From: CAYUHJ01 sp964444365
Lineage (GTDB): Bacteria > Planctomycetota > Planctomycetia > Gemmatales > Gemmataceae
DNA: 64,000 nt
Assembly (NCBI GenBank): GCA_964444365.1
Contig: CAYUHJ010000002.1
Location: 1-64,000, forward strand
Direction of reading: 5' to 3'
Shown: piece after piece, positions 52,501 to 58,754 of the stretch
How positions within the stretch are numbered: the first letter of the stretch is position 1
Layout: every line of letters starts with the position of its first letter
Notes under the pieces: model-generated
The model's database searches: none
What the model was told of the DNA's origin: nothing
What the model saw: the letters and a program-made list of their open reading frames with translations, nothing else
Position numbers and translations under genes: made by a program

Positions 52501-54834
52501 CCGGGCGAGCGATCGCCCGATGTCGTCGGTCGCGTGGACCACGTTCGACGCCAGCGCCACGTCGAACCCGCCGGGCGGCAGGCCCTGCCCGTCGGGGTCG
52601 CGGTTCAGATCGAACGCCTGGAACCGGACGAAGGGGAAGTCCCGTCCGAACTGCTGCTTCCCGTGCTGGAGGAACCCGACCGAGACGTCGGTGAACAGGT
52701 ACTCGACCGGCCGACCGAGCGCGGCCAGGGCGGGCAGCACCCGGGCCGTCGCGCTGCCGGTCCCGGCCCCGACCTCCAACACCCGCACCGGCCCGGCCCC
52801 GGAAGCCGCCTCGACCGCGGCACGGACGACGTCGGCACACCGGCGGTTGAAGAAGTCCGCGAGGGCGTTCTGACGGTACACCCCTTCCACGAGCCGCATC
52901 GACCCGCCGGGGAACAGCACCTCCGTGGCCGCCGCCCGGCCGGTGAGCGTCCGCGGGTACGACCCGACACAAGCCTCGAGGAACTCCACCAGCGGCGCGA
53001 AGTCCGGGAACCGCGCGAGCAGCCCGGCCCGGTCGCCGGCCGGGGGCATCGGCGGGCCGACACGGACGATCTCTCCGTCGCGGGTGAGCGTGCCGTGGGC
53101 TTCCAGTTCCCCCAGTAGGGCATGGAACAGCCCGCGGTACTTGTCGATCACCCCGAGCCGCCGCCGCAGGCCCGCGACGGTGAACGCCCGCCGGTCGGCG
53201 AACAGCCCCATCTCGGCGAACGCGGCCGCGAGCCGGTCGCGGCCGTGGACTTCGAGCGCCGCGAACCCGGTCGCACGGTCGGCGAGGTTCCGGTCCCCTT
53301 CCCCCTGGTGGGGGTGGGTGAGGGAGGGGGGACGGGGCCCCATTGACGGGACGATCCCTTTTCGGAGGCGGTCGGGATCGTCAACCGGGTCCGTTCGCGG
53401 GGCCAGCACGTTCGGGGAGCAGTCCACCCGCTTGAAGAGGGTTCGCGGCTTCGGCGACCGCCGGGGGACGGCCGCCCCCGGCGGGGGGTCTTCGACCAGC
53501 AGGTGTGCGTTCGTCCCGCTGAACCCGAACGAACTGACCGCCGCCCGCCGGGGTTTCCCGGGGGTCGGCTCCCACGGTTCACCGGCCGTTTGCAGGCGCA
53601 CCGCGGCGTTGGCGAAGTCGACGTGCGGGCTGGGCGGGTCGGCGTGGAGGGTCGGCGGCAGCCGGCGGTGGTGCAGGGCCAGCAGCACCTTCACCAGCCC
53701 GAGCACCCCGGCCGCGGCGAGGGCGTGGCCGAAGTTCGGCTTCGCCGACCCGAGCCGGCAGAACCCGCGGGCGGGGGTGAACTGCCGGAACGCGGCCGAC
53801 AGCGCCTCGACCTCGATCGGGTCGCCGAGTTCGGTCCCGGTCCCGTGGGCCTCGACGTAGGAGATCGTGGCCGGGTCGACGCCGGCCCGCCGCCACACGT
53901 CGGCCAACAGGTCCGTCTGGGCCGGGGCGCTCGGGGCGGTGATGCCGTTCGTACGCCCGTCCTGGTTGAACCCGCTCGCCCGGATCACTCCGTAGATCGT
54001 GTCCCCATCAGCGACCGCCGTTGCCAGCGGCTTCAGGACGACGGCCCCGGCCCCCTCGCCGCACACGAACCCGTCGGCCCCGGCCCCGAACGCCCGGCAC
54101 CGGCCGGTCGGCGAGATCATCCCCGCCTTCGTGAGCGCCGCGAACAAGTTCGGGGTGCTCACCACCGTGACCCCGCCGGCCACGGCCAGGTCGCACGCCC
54201 CGGACCGGAGGCTTTCGCAGGCCAGGTGGACGGCCACCAGGGACGACGAACACGCAGTATCGACCGCGACGGCCGGCCCCTTCAGGTTCAGGAAGTACGC
54301 CAGCCGGGCGGCCAGGATCGACGGGACGTTCCCGATGAGCGCAGTCGGCTCCGGGCCGACCCCGGCCCGGCTGAGCCGCTGGGCGTAGTCCCCGGCCCCG
54401 GACCCGACGAACACCCCGCACCGCGCCCCGGCCAGTTCGGCGGCCGCGTACCCGGCGTGTTCGAGCGCGTGGAAGGCTTGCTCCAAAAACACCCGCTGCT
54501 GCGGGTCGGTCATCGCGGCTTCGGTGACCGACAGGCGGAAGAAGGCGGGGTCGAAGCGGTCGGCGTCCGGCAGGAACCCGCCGCGGACGGCGACCGGCGG
54601 GGCGTCCGGCCAGCGGTCGTTCGGGGCGGCCCGGAAGCACTCGCGGCCGGCGTCGAGGGCGGCCCACACGGCGTCCAGGTCTGCCGCGTCCGCGTAAGAG
54701 GCCGCCATGCCGACAACCGCGATGCCGTCCGGCGGCGGCGGCGCGGCGGGCAACCGGCGGAGCAGGTCGAGCGCTTGCTCGGCCGTCACCCGCTTCTCGG
54801 CGACCATCCGGAAGACGGCCTCTTTCAACGTCAT
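43543..54834 (-). CDS. Trans-AT PKS subunit: KS-cMT-ACP-KS-KR-ACP-KS-DH-ACP-KS
   Basis: This 3763-aa megasynthase starts with a helical docking-like segment (1-35). KS1 (38-460, Cys195, His330), C-methyltransferase (540-870, VLEVGAGTGSATA), ACP1 (Ser about 929), KS2 (1020-1445, Cys1181), KR (1610-1990, VLITGGAGGLG, YAAANRF), ACP2 (Ser about 2090), KS3 (2150-2570, Cys2311), DH (2735-3000, DHRIRGQLVVPG, LDGAIQA), ACP3 (Ser about 3089) and KS4 (3180-3600, Cys3336) follow. All four KS keep DTACSS-type active sites and HGTGT. No AT, ER or loading domain is seen, so malonyl comes from the discrete AT at 56330. Four interdomain linkers contain in-frame dispersed repeats. KS4 must pass its chain to the FMO-KR-ACP of the next protein. 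The gene follows P450 by 58 bases. Confidence 0.94.
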   Translation of the reverse strand: MTLKEAVFRMVAEKRVTAEQALDLLRRLPAAPPPPDGIAVVGMAASYADAADLDAVWAALDAGRECFRAAPNDRWPDAPPVAVRGGFLPDADRFDPAFFRLSVTEAAMTDPQQRVFLEQAFHALEHAGYAAAELAGARCGVFVGSGAGDYAQRLSRAGVGPEPTALIGNVPSILAARLAYFLNLKGPAVAVDTACSSSLVAVHLACESLRSGACDLAVAGGVTVVSTPNLFAALTKAGMISPTGRCRAFGAGADGFVCGEGAGAVVLKPLATAVADGDTIYGVIRASGFNQDGRTNGITAPSAPAQTDLLADVWRRAGVDPATISYVEAHGTGTELGDPIEVEALSAAFRQFTPARGFCRLGSAKPNFGHALAAAGVLGLVKVLLALHHRRLPPTLHADPPSPHVDFANAAVRLQTAGEPWEPTPGKPRRAAVSSFGFSGTNAHLLVEDPPPGAAVPRRSPKPRTLFKRVDCSPNVLAPRTDPVDDPDRLRKGIVPSMGPRPPSLTHPHQGEGDRNLADRATGFAALEVHGRDRLAAAFAEMGLFADRRAFTVAGLRRRLGVIDKYRGLFHALLGELEAHGTLTRDGEIVRVGPPMPPAGDRAGLLARFPDFAPLVEFLEACVGSYPRTLTGRAAATEVLFPGGSMRLVEGVYRQNALADFFNRRCADVVRAAVEAASGAGPVRVLEVGAGTGSATARVLPALAALGRPVEYLFTDVSVGFLQHGKQQFGRDFPFVRFQAFDLNRDPDGQGLPPGGFDVALASNVVHATDDIGRSLARLWRLVKPGGAVVLNEVTAVQTFATLTFGLTDGWWAFRDGPARLPNAPLLDVPRWTAALAAAGFPTAEATGLPGETDPARFAQAVIVAHRDARPVPESRAVPAAAPPPAVAVTTGCHGGVEDAVAAEVAAALTTTPAAIDPQARFLDFGVDSVLGVDVVTRLNARFGLDLRPSVLFDFPTVADLAGHLEADHGVRPDAPVGRVESSRPDTPTSEDAGPRRLDPTDNTDPAAGPVPVAVIGMACRFPGARTPDEFFALLAAGKSAVTAVPADRWSADPADLPDDLKPHADCVKWGGFLDGIDRFDPLFFAMSGADAEQSDPQHRLFLMECWKALEDAGYPAEAVAGTRCGVFVGAHGGDYTHKMMECGVDLKAAGFMGNSAAILASRIAYTLNLKGPALPVDTACSSSLVALHLACRSLAAGECDTALVGGVFVTTTRSFHTAATRAGMLSPTGGCKPFDAAADGFTPGEGVGVVFLKPLAKAVADGDRIAGVVLASAINQDGKTNGITAPSPQSQAALVREVHAAAGADPDRIGYVEAHGTGTRLGDPIEIEGLTRAFRTKTDRVRFCPVGSVKANVGHTAHAAGVAGFLKVLLGLREKVLFPAVNFTRPNPALRLSETPFAVNTALREWPAPPGGGPRLASVSSFGFSGTNAHVLLGEAPPAPPRAGGAAPAYLFPLSAKTPDALARKVADLRAWLRDRSPPVADVAHTLLAGRSHFPVRWAVVAADLAELRRALEGGPVGAVESEPGAAAGLRSAVAAAAELPAFRQRLEALADLYRRGASLAGLDLAPGGRRIALPTYPFAEERYWLVPEPANPPAAAVRFFEPAWEPNAAPATGPGSGPLLVVGPDAAFAHAVAAALGGAEVHTGSSDTRPTLAALAAAGRPVRAVVLLGGLEPPTGDPDVDARSALEPLLTACQGLSRGGPARVLAFHRPDPVAATAGAFRKSLEPVAPHVRVHTVELSTRPAASDLAGLIEVELAADPAEVRYDAAGRFRRVMRPLARPAAPPPPVRPGDAVLITGGAGGLGRLFARHLAGLGANVALVGRSAWDAAAGPPEALGGPGAVEYWQADVTDGAALDRAVADVTRRFGPLRGVVHAAGRPGGEPVTAKTWDRFRESLRTKLDGALALDRATRGQPLDWFVLFSSLSSVHGDFGQCDYAAANRFLDEFAAVRTAAGGPGATVAIGWPMWADGTRHLSADAAALYERVSGLGFLPAGAGLAAFADAVALGKPRVTVVVGTADVFAEKPALVGRVVSSRPDVARVSGLEDSTRPTRNAPEIEAVLTGMIAELLKLDPARVRRQTSFSDFGFDSISLKEFAARLSARFAADVTPAVFFAHSSVASLAGYLAAAAPGNPAAVPISHAAETAVAIVGAAGVFPQSEDLDAFWRHLDAGRDLISEVPADRWDWRAYAGDGATQSVSKWGGFVPDPAAFDAEFFGVSAREARFTDPQHRLFLQTSWAALEDAGLRPSALAGRRVGVFAGQQISEYGHAVTAEGTNLAHLALGTAPALLANRVSFLLDFRGPSEAVDTACSSALVVVHRAARSVLSGECELAIAGAVSLMLSPQTFVSTSRLGVLSPDGRCRTFDARANGYVKGEGVGVVVLKPLARALADGDPIRGVLIGTGENHGGRANSMTAPNPTAQAELIAGVIGRAGVDPETITYVEAHGTGTELGDPVEVDGLVEAFRRAAAGRPLARTGFCGLGAVKTNVGHLEPASGMAGLMKVLLALKHGRLPATLHQQSPNPYLRLAGSPFTVIDRNTPWEPGRDAAGRPAPRRAGVSSFGFGGANAHVLVEEPPVPHGPVPASASEWIVLSARNPDRLRAYAGKLAGFLRGAGATVPFASVAYTLQTGREAMAFRFALGARDHADAAEELERFAAGETTGPWRFGEVPTGIDGERLRRDALPADELARRWVAGADVDWTRPAAPPRVHLPTYPFAPTRHWADAAPKQPSDSLDAFDADPAGPRFRRLFRAADPLVADHRIRGQLVVPGAVYLELLLAAARRWRPESRAVGFRGVLFLHPFVVGDAGRTAVGRFLPGGGPAVTYEFASEGPGGPPVVHSRGAVVFDDSPVSPPSVDVDAVRGRCPDHRGRDEIYARVRAEGMDFGPTFQGLRQVWTGTGEALAELAPPPGDDVGKHLLHPTVLDGAIQATVGLVAMSYGRKRRPMLPFSVEELTVFAPLTPVSYSYVRQTAGSEGSAKFDVTILDPAGRPLVSLRDVYLRAVARPESAAPLSPPSLLGKGAGGLGEALPGSEVPPNPLTPFPTREGGIGRDAVEVVTHLQSVFAAVLETTPDRLDPRATYDRFGIDSFLAVEILQRLETEYGPLPKELLFEHLTIEKLATHLAAKPVPDLWHRPLAGEGTHRPEAGATRNELDPQTGTGDIAIVGLSGRYPGAADLREFWANLRAGTSGIREVPADRWDHAPHHAPNPTPGKAYTKWGGFIDHADRFDPLFFGISPAEAEAMDPHERVFVEESWKALEDAGYPPARLAAAVGTPDGNPVGVFAGVMYGPYQWYGIEQWVRGGPGTAHSAYWSIANRVSYLFDFHGPSLAVDTACSSSLAAIHLACEALRRGECKVALAGGVNLILHPRQLIALSHLRMLSRGPTVKAYGAGADGFVDGEGVGVAVLRPLADALAAGDRVLAVIKGSAVNAGGKTSGYTVPNPNAQAGVIAAAFARAGVEPASIGYVEGHGTGTPLGDPIEVRALTRAFGSTVARQSVPLGSVKPNVGHLESAAGVAGLTKAVLQLVNREIAPTLNADPPSPDIRFADTPFRLPTRVEPWPTPAGGGPRRAAVSSFGAGGANAHLILEEAPPAPRPVPPAGPAVFVLSARNDDRLREAADRLAAFVAGGTDPMADVAHTLRVGREPMAARLAVVAGGRQELVGKLRAFLAGRPMPGVFHGAAGAGDDPLSLLAAKWAAGGTADWPADGGRVVSVPTYPFLRKRFWAPDAMAAANGEPTANGDKPPARNGTGSLLTLLDGFEG
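45383..45442. repeat. Palindromic repeat, family A, inside the PKS gene (ACP3-KS4 linker)
   Basis: Perfect 26-base arms (CTTGTGGCACCGGCCTCTGG... and complement) flank an 8-base loop. It encodes about 20 residues (LWHRPLAGEGTHRPEAGATR) between ACP3 and KS4 without breaking the frame. The related copy at 14505-14567 is intergenic. Confidence 0.92.
45688..45793. repeat. Palindromic repeat, family C, inside the PKS gene (DH-ACP3 linker)
   Basis: Long arms of about 42 bases built on CCCCTTCCCT/AGGGAAGGGG and GGTTAGGTG/CACCTAACC are complementary with few mismatches; each arm itself contains a smaller palindrome. It encodes a Pro/Gly-rich linker (PPSLLGKGAGGLGEALPG, then PPNPLTPFPTREGG) in frame. 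Confidence 0.88.
48680..48750. repeat. Palindromic repeat, family B, inside the PKS gene (KR-ACP2 linker)
   Basis: Thirty-base arms (GTAGGTCGGGTCGAGTCTTC...) with one mismatch flank an 11-base loop. The minus-strand translation is VGRVVSSRPDVARVSGLED, in frame between KR and ACP2. It is repeated at 51829-51906 and, degenerately, at 57906-57982. Confidence 0.92.
51829..51906. repeat. Palindromic repeat, family B, inside the PKS gene (ACP1-KS2 linker)
   Basis: Thirty-base arms with two mismatches and an 18-base loop are nearly identical to the copy at 48680-48750. The encoded linker is VGRVESSRPDTPTSEDAGPR, in frame between ACP1 and KS2. Confidence 0.92.
53290..53350. repeat. G/C-rich repeat-like insert in the KS1-cMT linker
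   Basis: A segment with CCCCTTCCCCCTGGTGGGGG and a GGGACGGGGCCCC palindrome encodes SMGPRPPSLTHPHQGEGDRN between KS1 and the methyltransferase. Its character matches the other linker inserts, but there is no second copy in the window and the arms pair only partly. Confidence 0.5.
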
Positions 54835-54892
54835 GGTGTCGCGCCGTGGTGCGGCTCGTCCGGTGGGACCGGACGGCCAATGCTGAACCGGC

Positions 54893-56209
54893 CTACCTCG
54901 GCCCCTCGTACACGATCGGGACGCCGTCCGCCGGTCCCATCAGAAACCCCCGCCGCCCCAGCCGCGGCACCGCGTCCGACGCCAGCCGGTAGCGGCACCG
55001 GCGCAGGACCGTGGCAAGCACGACCTTGGTCTCGTACTCCGCGAAGCTCGCCCCGGGGCACTTGCGGTCGCCGCCGCCGAACGGAAAGAACTCGAACGGT
55101 CCGAACGACCGGTCCAGGAACCGCCCCGGCCGGAACTCGTCCGGGTCCGGGTACAGGTCCTCGCGGGTGTGGACCGCGGCCGTACACGCGACGACGTTCA
55201 CGCCGACCGGGATCGTGAACCCGTGCAGGTCCATTGGCCGGGCGATCATCCGGATCACCTCCGGGACCGCCGGGAACAGCCGGAAGGTTTCGTTCAGTAC
55301 CGCGTCGAGGTACGGCAGGCGGGCGACGGCGTCCGGGTCCGGGGCGTCCCCCAGCGGGTCGAGTTCCGCGAGGAGCCGGTCCCGCACGGCCGGGTGTCGG
55401 CCGAGCCAGTACAGGGCCCACGTCAGCGACATCGCCGAGGTTTCGTGCCCGGCCAGCAGGTACGTGACGAGGTTGTCCCGCAGGGCGGCCCGGGTCATCA
55501 CCGACCCGTCCGGGTAGGTCGCCGTGGCGAACGCCGTCAGGACGTCGGCCCGGCCGGCGGGGTCGGCCCGGCGGGAGTCGATCAACCCGAACACCAGGGC
55601 GTCGAGATCCGCTTTCGCCTTCCGGAACCGGGCCCACGGGCCGACCGGCGGGGCCGGCAGCCCGAACAGGGCCGTCGTCAGCCACAGCGGGTGGCTGAAC
55701 CCGTGGACGAAATTCCGGACCGCGGCGGCCAGCCGCTCCCGCTCGGCATCGTCCTCGGCCCCGAACAGCGCCCTCAGGATCACCTCGAGCGCGATCCCCA
55801 TCGCCGCCTCGTGCGCGACCAGGGGCTTCCCCGGCGTCCAGCCGTCGATGGCCCGGTCGGCAGCCGCCCGCATCAGCGGGCCGAGCGCCCGCATCCGGTT
55901 CCCCTGGAGCGGCGGGGCGAGCAGCCGCCGCTCCCGGCGGTGCGGTTCCCCGCTGAAGTTCGTCAGCGACGCCGACCCGAGGATCGTTTGCTGGGCGGCC
56001 GGGAGCTTGATGAGGTACTGGTCCGGCGGGGCGGTGAAAATCGCCTTCACCCCGTCCGGGTGGCAGGTGACGGCGGCCTTCGCCGTGGTGGTCACGGTGA
56101 ACACGTCCCCGAACCGGTCCCGGCAGCCGCGGAAGAACCGATACGGGTTCTTCAGGTAGCGGACGCGCTGAACGGCCGACAGGCGCGGCCCCGGAGGGAG
56201 TCGGCTCAT
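54893..56209 (-). CDS. Cytochrome P450
   Basis: This 438-aa cytochrome P450 has the I-helix oxygen-binding motif LLAGHETSAMSL, the K-helix ExxR (NETFRLFPAVPEVIR), and the heme-binding loop FFPFGGGDRKCPGASFA with the axial Cys. The ATG at 56209 precedes LPPGPRLSAVQRV, the usual hinge after a missing membrane anchor, so it is likely soluble; a TTG at 56260 is possible but unlikely. It is the first gene of the PKS operon, 58 bases before the large PKS gene, and probably hydroxylates or epoxidises the polyketide or its precursor. Its redox partner is not encoded nearby. The resemblance is to eukaryotic-type fatty-acid hydroxylases, but family assignment is uncertain. Confidence 0.92.
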   Translation of the reverse strand: MSRLPPGPRLSAVQRVRYLKNPYRFFRGCRDRFGDVFTVTTTAKAAVTCHPDGVKAIFTAPPDQYLIKLPAAQQTILGSASLTNFSGEPHRRERRLLAPPLQGNRMRALGPLMRAAADRAIDGWTPGKPLVAHEAAMGIALEVILRALFGAEDDAERERLAAAVRNFVHGFSHPLWLTTALFGLPAPPVGPWARFRKAKADLDALVFGLIDSRRADPAGRADVLTAFATATYPDGSVMTRAALRDNLVTYLLAGHETSAMSLTWALYWLGRHPAVRDRLLAELDPLGDAPDPDAVARLPYLDAVLNETFRLFPAVPEVIRMIARPMDLHGFTIPVGVNVVACTAAVHTREDLYPDPDEFRPGRFLDRSFGPFEFFPFGGGDRKCPGASFAEYETKVVLATVLRRCRYRLASDAVPRLGRRGFLMGPADGVPIVYEGPR

Positions 56210-56329
56210 GCTCAACCCTGTGGGCTGCCGGTCGATTCGGGACAGCGAGTCGGATGACAACTATAGTTTAGGGAACCTGGGTAGGCACGCAACCCGGCAA
56301 CTGCCGGTCCCCCGCAGGGTTCCCGTCGG
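56210..56329. promoter_or_regulatory. Divergent promoter region of the PKS locus
   Basis: This 120-base gap separates the P450 gene (-) from the acyltransferase gene (+). Around 56259-56274 is an AT-rich stretch; on the minus strand CTAAACTATAGTTG contains a TATAGT box. It is the only candidate region to drive both halves of the PKS locus. No exact -35 box is evident. Confidence 0.45.
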
Positions 56330-57184
56330 ATGACCCTCATATTCGTCTTCCCCGGCCAGGGGTCGCAGGCCGCCGGCATGGGCCGCGACCTGTTCGACCG
56401 GTTCCCGGAGATCGTGGCCGAGGCCGACGCGGTCCTCGGCTACTCGGTCCGCCGGCTGTGCCTCGACGACCCGGACGGGAAACTCGGGCGGACGGAGTAT
56501 ACCCAGCCGGCCCTCTTCACGGTGAACGCCCTGCACTACCGGGCCGCGGTCGCCGACGCCGGGCGGGAGCCGGACTTCGTCGCCGGGCACAGCCTGGGGG
56601 AGTTCAACGCTCTGCTCGCGGCCGAAGCGTACGACTTCCGCACCGGGTTGGCCCTCGTCCGCCGGCGGGGCGAACTCATGGCCCGCGCGACCGGTGGAGG
56701 GATGGCGGCCGTGCTCGGCGTCCCCGCCGATGTCCTCCGGGCGGCGCTCGCCCGCGGTGGGCTGACCGGGGTGGACGTCGCGAACCTGAACGCCCCGACG
56801 CAGACCGTGATCAGCGGGCCGGTCGCGGACATCGAGCGGGCGACCCCGGTTCTGACGGCGGCCGGGGCACGGGTGGTCCGGCTGAACGTCAGCGGCGCGT
56901 TCCACTCCCGCCAGATGACCCCGGCGAAAGGCGAGTTCGCGGCCTCTCTTCGGGAAGTCCGGTTCGGCCCGCTGATGTTGCCGACGATGGCGAACGTAAC
57001 CGCCCGGCCGTACCACGACGACCGCGTCGCCGCCACCCTCGCGGACCAGATGGAACACCCGGTCCGGTGGGTGGAAACGGTCGAGTACCTGCTCCGGGAA
57101 CCGGACCCGAAGTTCGTGGAGGTCGGGCCGGGAACCGTGTTGACCCGGCTGATCGACCAGATTCGCACGGCTGCCCGCCCATGA
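56330..57184 (+). CDS. Discrete malonyl-CoA acyltransferase (trans-AT)
   Basis: This 284-aa FabD-like acyltransferase begins MTLIFVFPGQGSQAAGMGRD. The active Ser is S88 in AGHSLGEFNAL and the active His lies in LNVSGAFHSRQM. It probably loads malonyl onto the five carrier domains of the adjacent AT-less PKS, which makes it a trans-AT; a role in fatty-acid synthesis is less likely given its location. It is divergent from P450 and its stop overlaps the PPTase start (ATGA). All family motifs are intact and the length is normal. Confidence 0.93.
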   Translation: MTLIFVFPGQGSQAAGMGRDLFDRFPEIVAEADAVLGYSVRRLCLDDPDGKLGRTEYTQPALFTVNALHYRAAVADAGREPDFVAGHSLGEFNALLAAEAYDFRTGLALVRRRGELMARATGGGMAAVLGVPADVLRAALARGGLTGVDVANLNAPTQTVISGPVADIERATPVLTAAGARVVRLNVSGAFHSRQMTPAKGEFAASLREVRFGPLMLPTMANVTARPYHDDRVAATLADQMEHPVRWVETVEYLLREPDPKFVEVGPGTVLTRLIDQIRTAARP

Positions 57185-57909
57185 CCCTGCCCCACGGGTC
57201 CGTCCTCCGGGACGGGCTAACCCGGCTCGACCTGACCCGGGACGACGGCCCCGCGACGGCGTGGCTGGCGGCCCTGCCCGCGGCGGCGTTTTCGGCGATC
57301 GAACCGCGGGCGGCGGACTGGCTCGCCCCCGTCGAACTGGCGTACCTCTGCCGGTTGGACGTGCCCCGCCGGCGGCAGAGCTACCTGCTCGGTCGCGTCG
57401 CGGCGAAGCGGGCGGTGCTTCGCTACCTCGGAATCGCCGACCCGCGTGCCGTCACCGTTGATCGCGGCGTGTTCCAGCAACCGGTCGTGCGCGCCGCCGC
57501 GTTCGACGTGCCGGGCGTGAGCGTGAGCCACACCGACGGCTGGGCGGTCGCGGTCGCACACCCGGCCGGGCACCCATTGGCGGTCGACGTCGAGGCGGTG
57601 ACGCCGGAACGGGCTGCCACCGTCCGGGCGCACCTGACCCCGGACGAAGCCGCGATGCTGGGGCGGACAGGGGTGTCGCCGACGGTGTTGTGGGCGATGA
57701 AAGAAGGTTTGGGGAAGGTGCTCCGGTGCGGCCTGACGGTGCCGCTCGAGGTGCTGGCGGTGAGCGAGTTGACGACGGACATCGACGGCCGGGCGGCCGG
57801 AACATTCCGCCACTTCCTCCAGTACCGTGCCGTCGGGTGGGAAGAAGCGGGGCACGCGGTCGCCGTGGTGTTGCCCCGGGCGACCGCGCTAAGGGTGGTC
57901 GTGATGTAG
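57181..57909 (+). CDS. Sfp-type 4'-phosphopantetheinyl transferase
   Basis: This 242-aa PPTase transfers phosphopantetheine from CoA to the active Ser of carrier domains, here most likely the five ACPs of the PKS. The key motifs are RRQSYLLGRVAAKRAVLRYL, the SVSHTDGWAVAVA segment, the metal-binding Asp and Glu in LAVDVEAVTPE and the WAMKEGLGKVL (WxxKE) motif. It overlaps the acyltransferase gene by four bases. Its stop codon lies in the left arm of a degenerate family B repeat. Confidence 0.92.
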   Translation: MTLPHGSVLRDGLTRLDLTRDDGPATAWLAALPAAAFSAIEPRAADWLAPVELAYLCRLDVPRRRQSYLLGRVAAKRAVLRYLGIADPRAVTVDRGVFQQPVVRAAAFDVPGVSVSHTDGWAVAVAHPAGHPLAVDVEAVTPERAATVRAHLTPDEAAMLGRTGVSPTVLWAMKEGLGKVLRCGLTVPLEVLAVSELTTDIDGRAAGTFRHFLQYRAVGWEEAGHAVAVVLPRATALRVVVM

Positions 57910-57982
57910 ATCGGGTCGATTCTGCGAGGGCCGACGGTTTTGCCGGTGCAGACCTCGGACTCACGGACACGGTCCGACCTGC
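57906..57982. repeat. Degenerate palindromic repeat, family B (intergenic)
   Basis: GTAGATCGGGTCGATTCTGC at the left matches the family B arm with a few changes, and the right arm (GGTCCGACCTGC) is more decayed. It starts within the PPTase stop codon and fills the gap to the next gene. It could mark the locus as a hot spot for this element. Confidence 0.6.
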
Positions 57983-58003
57983 CTGACCCGGCCGAGCTGG
58001 CCG

Positions 58004-58330
58004 TTAGAGGTCGTCGTCCTCGCCCTCGTCCTTCATGTGCCGGCGGCCGGCTTTCATCGCCTTGAACACGTTGTCCCCCATGTCCTTCAGCCAGCCGTCC
58101 CGTTTCCGGGAGTTCGACCGGTTGTGGCGATCCAGGTAAGCCTGTGCCGTGGCCAGCTGGCCCTCGACCAGCTTGCGGACCATCTTCTCGAAGGGTCGGA
58201 CTTCCTTCGTCCCCCGCTTCTTCTTGCCGCCCCGGACGAACAGCGGGGTGGCGGCCGGTGCCGTGCCGGCGGGCGTGGGAGTCAACACCTTCACGGACAC
58301 GACAGAACGCGGGAACTGCGGGTCGGCCAT
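58004..58330 (-). CDS. Small basic protein with acidic tail, hypothetical
   Basis: This 108-aa protein is not recognised. Its N-terminal part is beta-like (PQFPRSVVSVKVLTPTPAG), followed by a very basic segment (RGGKKKRGTKEVRPFEKMVR) and helices (LVEGQLATAQAYLDRHNRS), and ends with the acidic tail EGEDDDL. The charge pattern suggests interaction with nucleic acid or membrane phosphates. The ATG at 58330 is convincing and the gene is divergent from the small gene at 58457, with a strong promoter for the latter between them. Confidence 0.75.
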   Translation of the reverse strand: MADPQFPRSVVSVKVLTPTPAGTAPAATPLFVRGGKKKRGTKEVRPFEKMVRKLVEGQLATAQAYLDRHNRSNSRKRDGWLKDMGDNVFKAMKAGRRHMKDEGEDDDL

Positions 58331-58368
58331 CGTTGGCTCCGTGGGCAGAGTGGGGGCCGGGTAGGGAA

Positions 58369-58397
58369 TTGACAGGGCCTTTCGTTCCGAATACTAT
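58369..58397 (+). promoter_or_regulatory. Sigma-70-type promoter for the small gene at 58457
   Basis: TTGACA (58369-58374) and TACTAT (58392-58397) are separated by exactly 17 bases, a near-consensus housekeeping promoter in an AT-richer patch of the divergent gap. The predicted start lies about 50 bases upstream of the ATG at 58457 and could serve the downstream exporter genes too. Confidence 0.75.
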
Positions 58398-58456
58398 CAA
58401 ATCAGATCGCATTTGCAAGCGCCCCCTCATCGCCATTCCCACAAGGGACACCACCC

Positions 58457-58684
58457 ATGCAGTCAGACGCCAAGCCCACTGGCCCTGCCCCGATCCTGAT
58501 CGATCTCGGCAAGCACTCGGCCAAGAAGGTCCGTCGTCTGAAGCGGGGCCAGGGGCCGCTGATGGACGACGTGACGGCCGCCGTGCAGGAACTTAAAGGG
58601 GCCGGTAAGGTGAACGCGAACGCGCAGGTGGTGGTCGTCGTCGTCCGGCCGAAGGCCGAGTCGCTGTTCGGGTTCGGCATGTAG
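58457..58684 (+). CDS. Small hypothetical protein
   Basis: This 75-aa protein is not recognised. It has a Lys/Arg-rich patch (GKHSAKKVRRLKRGQGP), a helix (LMDDVTAAVQELKGAG), a valine-rich strand (NANAQVVVVVVRPKAE) and ends with SLFGFGM. No signal peptide or membrane helix is evident. It has a good promoter upstream and sits directly before the ABC1-like gene. Like its divergent neighbour it is small and basic, so the pair may belong together. Confidence 0.75.
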   Translation: MQSDAKPTGPAPILIDLGKHSAKKVRRLKRGQGPLMDDVTAAVQELKGAGKVNANAQVVVVVVRPKAESLFGFGM

Positions 58685-58754
58685 GCCCGCCCGGACCCCC
58701 GGCCGCACTTGCCCCGCACGCGGGGGAGTGCGGCACCGCCCTTGCGCTGTCGCC

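Noticed and set aside
46315..53118. A 2267-aa plus-strand open frame opposite the large PKS gene
   Set aside because: The sense strand encodes a complete PKS with all catalytic motifs; the antisense translation is low-complexity Arg/Gly/Pro and is a shadow.
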